From: Ascaphus truei
Taxonomy: Eukaryota; Chordata; Amphibia; Anura; Ascaphidae
Reading direction: 5' to 3'
Assembly: GCA_036426205.1 (NCBI GenBank)
Contig: CM071579.1
Location: 20,012,782 to 20,076,781, forward strand
Length of the DNA stretch: 64,000 bases
The notes below the pieces were generated by a model. The model had not been told where the DNA came from. It ran no database searches and saw only the letters and a list, made by a program, of their open reading frames with translations. The number at the start of each line of letters is the position of its first letter. The stretch's first letter is position 1. The position numbers and the translations under genes are program-made. Positions 1 through 11,991 of this stretch are shown here, in pieces.

Positions 1-3000
1 AATGGGGAGAGGGGGGAGGAGAGGGGACAGGCCGGAAGGCGAAGGCGAGGGAGAAGACATGGGGGGGGCAGGATGGGACCGCCCAGGGGAGAAGCCCGTC
101 AAGGAGACGGACGAAATGGGCGGGGCCCACGGGAGGGGCACAGGGGCAGAGTTAGCCCGCAGAAGATGGGGGGAGGGACGGGGATGGGGAACGGGGGAAG
201 TGATGAAGGACAATTGCGAGGGGGAGGACTGGACGGCGGGGGGGGGCAGTGAGAGACATGGGTGGGGGGGCTGGGACAAGGGGCAGTGAGAGACATGGGG
301 GAGGGCTGGGACAGTGGGGCCATGAGAGACATGGGGTGAGGGGCTTGGGACGAGGGGCGTGAGAGACACTGGGGGGGATGGGAAGGGATTGTGGCTAGTG
401 AGAGAACTGGGGAGCGGGCGTGGGAAGGGGAAGTGACAGAGAGAGCCATGGGGTTGAGGGGCTGGGATGTAGGACGGGCGGGCTAGGGACAGGGAGAGAC
501 ATGGAGGGGGGATGGGGACTCCAGGGGCGTGTACAAGGGAAGCGGGCTCGACAGTGGACGAGACAAGCGCGGGGGGATGGCGGACAAGGGGAGAGCGGAG
601 ACACGGGGAGGCGAGATTAAACGTGTGGGGGGGAGGCGGACCTAGGAGGTGCGCAAGTAGAGAACTGAGAAAGAAATGTGAGGGGGGGGCGCTGCCGGAC
701 AAGGAGGTCGAGTCTAAAGTAGAGACATGGAGGGGGGGGGGGCGGGGCGGCTGGGATAGGGGCACGTGAGAAGAAATGGACGGGGGGGGGCTGGGAAGGG
801 CAGTGAGAGACGAGGGGGGGGCTGGAAGGGGCAGTGAGAGAACATGGCAAGGGGGGGGGGGGTAGGGGGTGGGAAGTGGGAAGGGCAGTGAGATACAGGA
901 GGGGGGGGGCTGGGAAGGGGAGTGAGAAGTACATGGAGGGGGCGGGAAGGGGCATGGACTGAAGCATAGGGGGGGCTGGAGGGATTGAGTAGACATGATG
1001 GACCGGGGGATGAGGGGGGGGGGGGGCTGGGAGGGGCAGTGAGAGAACTTGGAGGCCGCGGGGGGAGGGGGGCGAGCGGGACAGGCCAGGAATTGAGGAG
1101 AAATGGATGAGGGGGGCCGGAGGGATGGGAGAGGGGACAGGCGGCAAGTGAAGAGAAGATTGGAGGGGTAGGGGCCCCGTTGGGGGATGGGGGGACGGGA
1201 AAGGGGGAAGTGAGAGCCGACATGGACGGCGGGGCTCGGCCCGGGAGGGGATGCGGAGCTTTGGGGGGATGGGAAGGGCCGCAAAGTGAGAGATCATGGT
1301 ACCGGAGGGAGGGCGAGGTGGGATAGGGCTGAGAGAGGGGCGTGAGAGACATGGAGGGGCGGGCTGGGAAGGTGTGCCAGTGAGAGACATGGAGGGGGGG
1401 GGGATGGGAAGGGGCGAGTGAGACAGTGAGGACCAATGGAGGGTGGGGTCGGGTTGGGACGGGGCAGTGAGAGACTGGAGGGTGGAGGGTGGCTGGGAAG
1501 GGGCTAGCAGTGAGAGACATGGTCGGGGGCGGCGGGGGGCTGGAAGGCGGGCCCAGTGATGAGACATGGGGGTGGTGCTGGGAAGGGGGACCAGTGAGAG
1601 ACTGGAGGGGGGGGGGTGGCCGCCGGGGATGGGGGAAGGGGCAGGTGAGAGAAAATTGGTAGGGGGGGGGATCGGGGAGAGGTGGAAGTGAGAGACATGT
1701 GAGGGGGGGGCGGCTGGGTACCCCCACACAATGGGGCAGTAGTGAGAGACATGGAGGGGGGGAGTGGAAGGGGGCAGTGAGAGAAATGGAGGGGGCGGGG
1801 TGGGACGATACGGGGGCAGGCGAGTGAGAAAAGGGAACGGTTGGGATTGCCGGGAGGGCGAAGGGGAAGGGGATCGAGAAATGGACCGGGGCTAGGTGGC
1901 CCCCCCCTGGCGGGCCGAAATGGGAAGGCCTGCAACAGAGAAACCAGGGGTAGGGGCGGGGCGCGTAAGGGGACCTGTTTGGGGAACAGTGGAGGGAACC
2001 AGGTCAGGGGAGGAACATGGCTATCTGGGGCGCCGGCGAGTGGAGGCCAGTGCAAGGAAGTGAGAGAAATGGAAGTGGGGGCGATGGATTGGCGATCACT
2101 CTGTGAATCTAAAAGCGGCAGGATAAGGGAGAGAAGGGAGGGGGGCGGTAGCGGGGAACGGCCCCCGAAGGTGTAGAGAGAAAGGGACACGCTCCGGGGC
2201 GGGCGGGCGGCCCCAGTCGGGCATCCCTTCGAGGGTGGGTGGGGAAAGAGGGAGTGAGGAGCAAGTGTGCCAGAGAAAGTGGAAGAGCAAGTGGAAGGGT
2301 GGGGGGGGATGGGGTAGAGAAAGGGGCTGGGAAGGGCAGTGAGGAGACAATGGAGGGGGGGGGGGGCGGCCGACGATGGAGCGCAGTGAGAGACATGGAG
2401 AGGGGGGGCTGGGAAGGGGCAGTGAGAGACATGGAGGGGGGGGGGGGGAAGGGGCAGTGAGAGACATGGGGGGGGGCTGGGAAAGGGGCAGTGAGAGACA
2501 TGGGGGTTGTGGCTGGTGGGAAGGGGCAGTGTGAGAGACATGGGGGGGGGCTGGGAAGGGGCAGTGAGAGACATGGGGGAGGGGGGGGCTGGAAGGGGCC
2601 AGTGAGAGACATGGGGGGGGGGCTGGGAAGGAGCAGTGAGAGACATGGGGGGGGGGGGGGGGACGGGAAGGGGAAGGATGAGGAATGGGGGGGGTGGGTG
2701 ACGGGAGGCGGAGAGAATGAGGAACTGGGGGGGGGGGTGAGGGGAGGGCAGTGAGGAAATGGGGGGGGGGAGGCGGGAAGGGGACAGTGAGAGAGCAAAG
2801 GGGGGTGGGAGGGGAAGGGCAGGAGGGAGAGACATGGGGGGGCTGGGAAGGGGCAAGTGAGAGACATGGGGGAGGGGGGGCTGGGGGAAGGCAGGAGTGT
2901 GAGACATGGGGGTGTGGGGGGGGGGCTTGGGACAGGAGCAGTGAGGAGCTGGGGGGGGGGCTGGGAAGGGGCAGTGAGAGACATGGGGGGGGCTGGGAAG

Positions 3001-3165
3001 AGGCAGTGAGAGACAGGGGGGGGGGGGGGGGGGGGGGGGGCTGCACAGGAGGGCGTTCGGGGTGGCCCTGCACAGTTTGAGACGCCATGTGGGGCGCGGG
3101 ACTGGGAGGGAGACAAATTGGTGGGGGCCTAGGCAGTCGTGGACGAAGGGGGGGGGGCAACATTC
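1..3165. repeat. G-rich minisatellite array, unit about 32-34 bp, noisy
   Basis: The whole stretch consists of degenerate copies of a unit built from GGGCTGGGAAGGGGC, AGTGAGAGACATGG and a run of 6-20 G. Copies are clearest at 2380-2660 and 2950-3030. Unit length varies by small insertions and deletions and the G runs vary widely, as expected from uncorrected long-read sequence. The long proline/serine-rich reading frames on the opposite strand are products of the repeat. On the NUP160 sense strand each unit carries GTGAGA, which resembles a 5' splice site. The array lies upstream of the first visible NUP160 exon, so it may sit in NUP160 intron 1 or in its 5' flank; the sequence does not decide. 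It has strong G-quadruplex potential. Confidence 0.9.
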
Positions 3166-3979
3166 TGCAGCATGTTACAGAGTTATACGTATTACAAAAA
3201 CATGAGCACTAAGCATATGCTTGTCAGAAAAAGTAGTTACTGTGGGGGGTGAATAATAAAGAAATGTTATTATAAGGTGGGCAATAAAAAAAAAAAGGGA
3301 GTGGTACCCTCTAGTGCCACGAAACGTGGCCTGAAACACATACCGACCCTGTCTCTTCTCTCCAGGCCGCGTGCACCCCCCACCCCCCAAATGTCTCAGG
3401 AAGAATTTATTAGTTACCTGGAAACTTTCATTTTCCCACTTTCTCCCTCTATTAACACATGCGGACACTTGAAGGCATTATAAATCAGTGGTTGAAGTGA
3501 CTTAAAAAAAAAAAAGCATCAGTACAGTGCATGACTTGAAAATAAATAAAGGGGGAATTGTTCGACCTTATTTCATAAAGATCTATACAATATTTAATCC
3601 TTGAGAAAACCGCATGGGCCTTCTAGAAAAAACACAATTTTCCTGTAATTAACATTATGTAAAGGAATAAACCATGTTCTCTAATGTACTCTTAAAGAAG
3701 AAGCCTGTCATATTTGGAAACCTCCGTATACTTTCATTTAATCTTCTAAGAACTTTTATGTTGGTCTGATAAAAGGTATCACAACTTGCAATACATCTAC
3801 CTTTCTTCGGAACAGTAGGACTTTGTTCTTTAGTAACCGTTGTTGCCATTGAGTGCCTGTTGTGCTTTGGTATTTTGTGTGTCATGTTTGGTTTGTTTGG
3901 CTCTTGTATTGTTTTCAGGCTGTACTTTTTATGCAATGTGCTTCAGCCTATACCTGCAGTAACCAATATTTTTCTTTAG

Positions 3980-6900
3980 ATGTCGGTCTCGTGGTTGGAG
4001 GCCCAAAGTACAGCGAGAGTGCGGGGGGCTATTACTATAAGGAAAGTAGCAACTTGCTTTCCGTTACACGGAACAGATTCATACACTGGTGAGTGTGAGC
4101 TGCTGTACAACCTACTTATCAGGTGGTAATGCATGACAGGTAATGATACTGACATTAATCACGGCGCTTGCCGCCTCTGGCAGAGAACGGGTTATATTTT
4201 CTATTGCTATGCCTCTACAATCGGATTCCAAGGACCTGATGTACCACATACAGATATCTGTATAATACATATTTTCTTTATTTCATACGCCTACAAATAC
4301 CTAAGTGTGATTTCTTTGGCGGTTAGATAAAATAAATGGTCTACGGGCAGCAAGACTGCATTTAAGTCTCCAGTGTTAGGATTGTGCAGGCTGGATATTA
4401 ATTATTGTAATATTCTTTTGCTGGGTTCCATTTTTTTAGCATGTGTCTTGGGGACATTTTTGCTGCACCATGGGACCACTTACTGCCAAGAATGGGATCA
4501 ACGGGCTTGTGACGTCAGAGGCTAGAACTTGTGACAGATGCATGTAAATCTTTTCCTTTTGATAGGACTGTGTGTGCTGACACCTTGGAGTTGGTGGAAG
4601 ATTCTCTGGATGTTAATCTCCTTAACAATGCTGTTCGCCTCAAAATTCTCAATTGCGGCCTGTTACCTGGAGGGGTCCATGTTTGCGAAACCCAGAGCAA
4701 TGTGATCATCTTGATTCTAACCAATCAGACTGTCCACAGACTGGTCCTGCCACACCCTTCTCGCATGTACAGAAGTGTAAGTAGGAATACATTGCTGACT
4801 TCCTGCATTTAGTTTGTTTGTGTTATGCCTCGGCCATTGTCACGAATTCATAAAATTATAGTATTTGGAAACGTTTTAAGTAGCTATCAAGCCATACTGA
4901 AAGACTACTATACGTTTGATTTGGGTAAAACTAAGATTACATACATATTAGAAAATAACTCCAGAACAAGTTATCATGGTTCCTAAATATTCTATTCAAA
5001 TAAGAATTTCACTTTTTTTTTTTTTGTCCATTTAATAATAGTGCATTCCACATAGCATGGTACTATCTGCGTAGTGCGCGTAAACAAAGCTGGTTTTAGC
5101 TTAGCACTGACGTCCGCAGTCGGTGTGATTCCGAGCAGGGCTAGGCAAGGAAGGAGAGCGTTCCCCGGTGTGAAGCTGCAGCACACGGAGCGCGTCTTCT
5201 TACACAGTGACTTAGGGACAATTAGATGCATATGATTCTTCCTTCTGAGCCAGCAATTTGATTATTTGTTTTAACCTTAGGGCACCATCCTACATTTGTG
5301 TGCTAGCTATTTGGCGCTCGAGACCTGCTTCATTCAGACTGCCATTCCTTCTCACTGTCACCCTGTCTACATGAGAGGATACTACCCTATTACTCAATAC
5401 CAGGGGTTAAACCTTCATAATCACAGACTAATCGCACTCTGCTTTAACCTGAGACAAGGCAGATACAGTTACAATGTATTTTATGGTTAGCTCTCTAGCT
5501 GCTATATACTGGCTCTGAATAGCCATTAAAACTACATTGGTATCCACAAGATAGTAACATATGGGCTTACAATTATCTGATTTGGCTATTTGCCAGTTAA
5601 AGCTGTCATTTAAAAAAAAAAAAAAAAATCATTCAATATGTGCATCAATACACTGACAATCTGCACACTGACAAGTGATTGGCTAAGCTAAAAACGGATT
5701 GATCGGCGAAGATTCGGCTCGGGGGGCAGTAAATGCATCTTGGGTCCTCTTCTGCTGCACTGACTACCATAGCATGTTCTTGTATAGCTAGTTTTACATA
5801 GCACTTGAGAGACACATTTTGCAGGCACAGGTCCCTGTCCCGTGGAACTTACAATCTGTTTTTGGTGCCCGAGACACAGGGAGATAAAGTGACTTGCCCA
5901 AGGTCACAAGGAGCCGACACCGGGAACAGAACCAGGTTCCCCTGCTTCACACTCTGTGGCAGCCAGTGTCTTTATTCACTGAGCCACTCCTTTCTGTGGG
6001 GGCCATCATGTGACCAGACAGGCACTAGATTCAATTGGTTCGCTGCTAGAGAGGGGGCAGGGCTCAAAAAGGTGATGCTGTTGCAGAAGGGGAAGGGGAT
6101 GTGACATTGCAAATGGTTGCTATAGGAACACAAATGGTTGTTACATTAGAATACATGAAAAATTTATTTTTTAATAACACACACGTAGGATAAGGCTTGA
6201 GCTGCAGTTTTAAACTTCCCTGCCTGTTCTTGAATACTGCGTGTTGGTAAGGCTATCATTGCTGATTCTCTAATCATTTCACAGTGAACTACGAACTTGA
6301 ATTCCCTGATTCTACAAACCAATTGCCTATTGCAGCAGTAAGCAGTCTGGCATTTTCTAGACTGGGATCCACCCGGCATTAGTTCTGTCTGTGTCTGTGT
6401 GGGGGTCACCATCTCACCACTTATACCAGTAGCTTCACTTCAGTCAGCAATATAATATAAAGACTGTCCCCTGGCTACCTTATATTGGCTCAAAACAGCC
6501 TGCACTAGTGTCATTTCCTAATGGGCTTTCTGCTAAACAAAGCCACTTTAGAGTATTTGAACACAGCATCAAAAAGTGTTATCTGCCTCGGTGCGCATGC
6601 TCAACTGGGATTCATTGACCGTTTAAACCAATTGCTTGTGACAGTACGAAGTAATTGGATATCTGCCTGTATTGCAGCCCTCCTGGTATTTGCTCTGACT
6701 AGATAGTTTTAATGATATCTTTCACTTTGACAAGTGACTATTACATACATACTCCGTCCTATCATTGCCCCTCGGCTAAATAAAGGGGATGATATTATGC
6801 ATGTATTTCACCCTAGTCATGTGTTGATTATATCTGCAAACTGTATTAAAGGTTACATTGTAACTTCATACATTATATGGGCCGAGTGCATACAAACCCA

Positions 6901-9900
6901 GTATTCTTCTATCTATTTATTGTGCATAGAGCAGCAGTCTCTTCCCCTTCTGCAAAATGAAAACCTTTATTGTAGCTTGCCTAAACCAGGGGGTCTCTGA
7001 GCATATCTGGTTCCCCCTGACCTTAGAGGACCCCCCAGCTGACAAGTGACCAGTTTTAATTTGTGGTTTATTTGAAATAACTGCCAACATGACTGTGGGC
7101 CACGCACAGAAAGTTTCTATTGTCCACTGGAACAAGCCCCGACGATGCAATATTCCTGCCTGGTGGAGAATACGTCTAAGTGGCTCAGAAACTGGGGGTT
7201 TGCCAGGCATTGTGTGTTCGGGTTGATAAAAAAAATTAATTTGAGCCTGGCTTCAGCATACCTATAAGTACCCCTGTGTAGGAGAAGGTTTAGATATACA
7301 GCCAATTTTATGTATATTTAAAAAAATAATACAAATAATTTTCTTTAACATTGAAGAGGCCTCGTCAACATATGAGTTTAACTTGGAATAAATGAATGGT
7401 TGTGTGCATAAAATTATGTACGTATTTAGGACGACCTGCTATTCTTATCGTGTGTATATATGTGCGTTTAAAAATATACACACACACACACACACTAATG
7501 CTAACTTCGCATTTGAATTCTGTTGTTATTAGGAACTAATTACAGAAAGTCAGATGCAGTCTATTTTTACGGACATTGGGAAACTGAATTTTAGGGACGC
7601 TTCAAACAGTTATGTGATTCCTGCCATCCCCGGGCGTGCCCCAAACTCCACTGCCTCTGCAGCCTGGCTGAGCAGCGAAGGAGAAGCGCTATTCGCGTTT
7701 CCCTCCACGTCTGGTGGGATTTTCGTTATAAAGATGCCTCCTTATGATGTAGACGGTAATAAAATATTCAAATATTTAAAAAAAAAAACATTTTTGCCCA
7801 CATTGCATTTGGATTTGATGTGCAGTACAAGTTTATGTCTCATCGCTAAACAATATGCCAATGTGTCCCATAGGGGTGGTGTCCAACGTAGAGCTGAGGC
7901 AAAGCTCAGTAATGCATCGGCTGCTGACTGGCTGGATGCCGACATCTATACGGTTGGTTTAGTTATGTCGTTTGTGTAACTGATTTATTGCACTGTTATA
8001 TTAAGTCTGCAACAAAGAAAAAATGCAACTCCTAACAGACAGGGAAAGAAAATTGCACAGAAGCGCACAAGGGATGGAGTTAATAACAGTATTTTAATAA
8101 AACAAACACATAAATGGCTGAGAGGATCCAACCCCTTCTCAGCTCAAAATGTAAAAGTAAAATGCCCAGAAATTAAAGCCATACATATGGTCTCTTAACA
8201 TAAAATGTCTAGGAAAAATACATCACATACAACAAAAAACATTCAATGCTTCGTCAGGCACGTGGTGCGAAATGCGTAGAGGTCACGACAGGTCATCCTG
8301 CGCGTGTTTGCTGAGAGGCTGAGACGGAGCCTGCCTGAGGCTCTAGTGGTGGCTGTTCTATCTTCCCAGGTGCAGCGATCCGGATCCTGTGCGGTCAGCT
8401 GTGGACCCCCACCTTTGCCCTAGTGTAAGTGTCCGTCTCCCCCTGTCAGCGGGTATTCAGTCCTCTATGGCGGTTTTTATTTAAATCCCCTTGGGCTGTT
8501 AGTACTTTCTCTGTTTACTTTTACATTGAATGTTTTTTGTTGTATGTGATGTATTTTTCCTAGACATTTTATGTTAAGAGACCATATGTATGGCTTTAAT
8601 TTCTGGGCATTTTACTTTTACATTTTGAGCTGAGAAGGGGTTGGATCCTCTCAGCCATTTATGTGTTTGTTTTATTAAAATACTGTTATTAACTCCATCC
8701 CTTGTGCGCTTCTGTGCAATTTTCTTTCTTTGTTTCTCAGGGTGTCCTCCCCCCTCTTGAGGGGGGATCACCTCTGAAGTGGGAGCCTCTGGGGAGACGC
8801 TCCATGCACGTGCAGCACAGGGATTATTCCAACTATCACTTCTGCAGCACGAGCGCTGAATATCCTATTCCTGCTCCTAACAGACAGGTGTTGCAGAAAC
8901 TCCATATAAAGGGGCACTCGTGGTTGTCGGCACAAAAATATCAAATCTATTTGTAACGGTGCTGAGAGACATACATAATAAAATACAATTAAAAAACATA
9001 TAACCAACCAGACATGGTTCTTTGCATCACCGTTACAAATAGATTTTATATTTTTGTGCTGATAACCATGAGTGCCCCTTTATATGGAGTTTCTGCAACC
9101 CCTGTCTTTTAGGAGTTGCATTTCTTTTTTTGTTGCATATTCTACCCTTACTCCTGGGTGCACCGCCTATGTATAATGTTTGGCTCTTCAGCTGTTTCTC
9201 ATTGGGAGCAGTGCTTTCCCTACCCCCTCTTCTCTAGTCTACTATTAATAAGTCTGTGTGCTTTGTATTAGAACGATCAGAGATTCTCATTGTTGCTCAT
9301 ACTGCAGAATGTCACGTATTTCTTCACGTTTAGCTGCTTGGAGCTTGTTGTGCTTCTTTTTGTGACATTCTCAGGACCTGTATAACTGAACCAGTTCTGA
9401 ATGATTATACCGACGTATTCAACCGGAGGGATAAGATTTGGCTAAATGTGGTTCCTACTGTATCTTTACATCTGTGCAGGCGAGCTGTCCTTCCCTCTCC
9501 TTAGCACTTGGAATCTTTATTGAAATGAATAGATCTGTTTTATCATGTAACCAGCGCAGGCATCGTCTCTTCCAGACACTTTCACAATGAATGTGGGTGT
9601 GACATGCGTTCCGTTACAGAATTTGGTGCAGAGCACGTCGGATGCTGCTGTAGTCTTAAAATATAACCTTCTGTACTTCCGATTAGAGGCGAGCAGGGCC
9701 CTGCAGATCTTCCTGTAAGCCTTGCGGTTCACTGCCTGGAACACGACGCTTTCCTTTTCGCTTTGTGTCAGGATCATAAACTTCGCATGTGGTCATACAA
9801 GGTAAGTGCTGCCCTGCAACGTAGGTAAAAACGAATATTAGTGACAATATGTAAACAGACGATAATTTAACTTGGTCCACATGCTATTTTTTTTTGTCAT

Positions 9901-11991
9901 TTACTGTATGTTGCTATTTGCAGACTGTTTGCAACCTTTGTATTGAAATTAAGCTTGCATTATCACAAATGGGTAATCCAGCTTAATATTTATGAAGGTA
10001 CTGTCTAATTCCAGGATCAGATGTGTCTTATGGTAGCTGACATGTTGGAATTTGTCCCAGTCAGTAAGGACCTCAGGCAAACAGCTGGCAATGGACACAA
10101 ACTGCGGATTGCGTTCTCCCCTTCAATAGGACTTTACCTTGGAGTATATTTGCACACACCCAGACAAGGACAGGTACTAATAGAAATCTTTTTATCATCC
10201 TTACTTCAAACCCGATGTTGATATCCTATGCTTCTTGCTGTTAGGGCCCGAAACACTGTGTTACTTCTCGTTAAGATGCTTGAGAAGTAAAGTGTGACCG
10301 CTATGCTTGACATGTACTTCTCTTTGGCCTGTTCTTGTAGTTCTGCGTGTTCCAGTTGGTGTGCGCTGAAAGTAACCGTTATAGTTTGGACCACGTCTCC
10401 TCGTTATTCTCTAACCAGGTGAGGAAATTCTGACATAATCAAAACGAATTGGTTGAAGTTATCTCTTAGCCAGTCGGGCTGCTTCTAATGTTGTATCAAA
10501 CGTTATTCTGCCGGCAATGTGTTAAGGAATCTTAAAACACTAGAGAGAAAAGAAAATACCTTTTGTCTTTCTAGGAAACCCTGATTGATTTTACCTTTAC
10601 CCTGACGTCCACTGACATTTGGGCTCTGTGGCTAGATGAAGAAAATCAAACCATTGTGAAACACATAAATTTTGAGCAGTGAGTGATCTCGTCGTTTTTT
10701 CTGTCCAAGTGAATGGCAGGGCTTGTGCGTTTACACACATGGGAGTAGGAGCCCAGGAGACGGCATTTGTAAAGGGAAGTTTTTGGGCCTGGTGGTCTCT
10801 GCTTGGCAGGATGTGGTGGAAAGATGTGGATGCTTGTTAGAGGGAGTGGGGGGGGGAGTGTTAATGTTAAGTGATTACTTTTTTTATTTTAGCAACCAAG
10901 CCGGCCAGTGGAACCAGGTGTTCATAACGCCCTTGCCAGACGAAGAAATAAACATTGCAGATGAACAAGATCCCAGGGTGGGTGACAAATTGTTAATGTT
11001 CTCTCTAAATGGCAGCGCAATTGATATTCTTAATGAGAACAAAACATTTCTCTGTCCTTTCCAATTTTAACAATGGTTTGTGATATGATTCTTGTCTTCA
11101 CTTAACTATTCAAAAGTTGTAAAACAACAGTGAGGACGTTACACTTTCTGGAGCCTTTTGATGTGAAATGTAAATAGTTGAAGCCTGGTCCTTGTGTTTG
11201 TACTTAACTCTGTTACTGTTTGTTACAGGAAACCTATTTTGAGTCCCTCTTTGCCCCAGGACGGTTCACTATTGCTGCACTACTGAAAGCGCTAAAGGTA
11301 ATAAAATATATTATATATTATATTACCTGCAATTTGAAGATCGTGCTTAAACCTACGGTTTTGTCTTAAATATCTGTGTGTGTGTGTGTGTGTGTGTGTC
11401 CACAGCAACAATACAGTATTGGACACGCTGTCCCCTTAAGGCAAAAACCATCAAAATAAAACCCACTCCACTTTACACAGCCTTACACAGAGGCTAACTA
11501 CACAGCCATGGCTTTAACTCTGGGGGGGTCGCTAGATTTTCTGGGGTTGGGGGACGGGGGTTGGGGGTGTCGGCAGTTATAGAGGTCCCGCGCTCTCCCC
11601 ACAGGCATTTAAATTAGACAGCGCGAGGCCTCTACAACACACTTCCTTTCCAGCGACACGTTGTAATGGTAACCCCGCCGCGGGGTGACATCACGTTACC
11701 ATGGCAATGTCACGTCGTATGACCCCACACGTCATTTGACACCGGAGCTGAGCAGGAGAGGGGGGTGGGAACGTACATACTGAACCTCTCTGACCTACAC
11801 AGACAGTGACTCTGTCACAGTATACCTATACTATGTCTCATACCTCTGACCTACAGCAGATACATTTGTGCTGATCCATGATTATATATTTTTTGCCTTC
11901 CTGAAAGATTTTCCAAAAAGGCGTTGGCAGAATGCAGGATCTGTCGTGGGAGGAACTGAAGAAAGAGATCACTGTGGCTGTTGAAAATGAG
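3980..11991 (+). CDS. NUP160: NUP160 exon block 1: N-terminal beta-propeller
   Basis: Eleven exons: 3980-4088, 4566-4776, 7533-7755, 7874-7952, 9687-9801, 10015-10173, 10341-10418, 10575-10678, 10893-10977, 11229-11297 and 11908-11991. Diagnostic peptides are SVTRNRFIHW, MQSIFTDIGKLNF, ELRQSSVMHRLLTGWMPTSI, EHDAFLFALCQDHKLRMWSY, DQMCLMVADMLEFVPV, NRYSLDHVSSLF, STDIWALW, AGQWNQVFITPLPDEEI and DLSWEELKKEITVAVENE. The region corresponds to the WD-like propeller of Nup160 and the start of the helical part. The exon at 7874 ends at a weak donor (GTTGGT), but its peptide and phase fit the next exon exactly. The 1.7-kb intron before 9687 holds a large inverted-repeat element. Confidence 0.96.

Noticed and set aside
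617..3163. Long proline/serine/histidine-rich open frames on the - strand (up to 467 codons)
   Set aside because: They are reading frames through a C-rich tandem repeat. Two frames stay open over the same bases, there is no conserved domain, and unit indels would shift the frame.
3391..3480. Possible first NUP160 exon beginning ATGTCTCAGGAAGAA
   Set aside because: The peptide does not resemble the Nup160 N-terminus and no donor in the right phase joins it to the exon at 3980.
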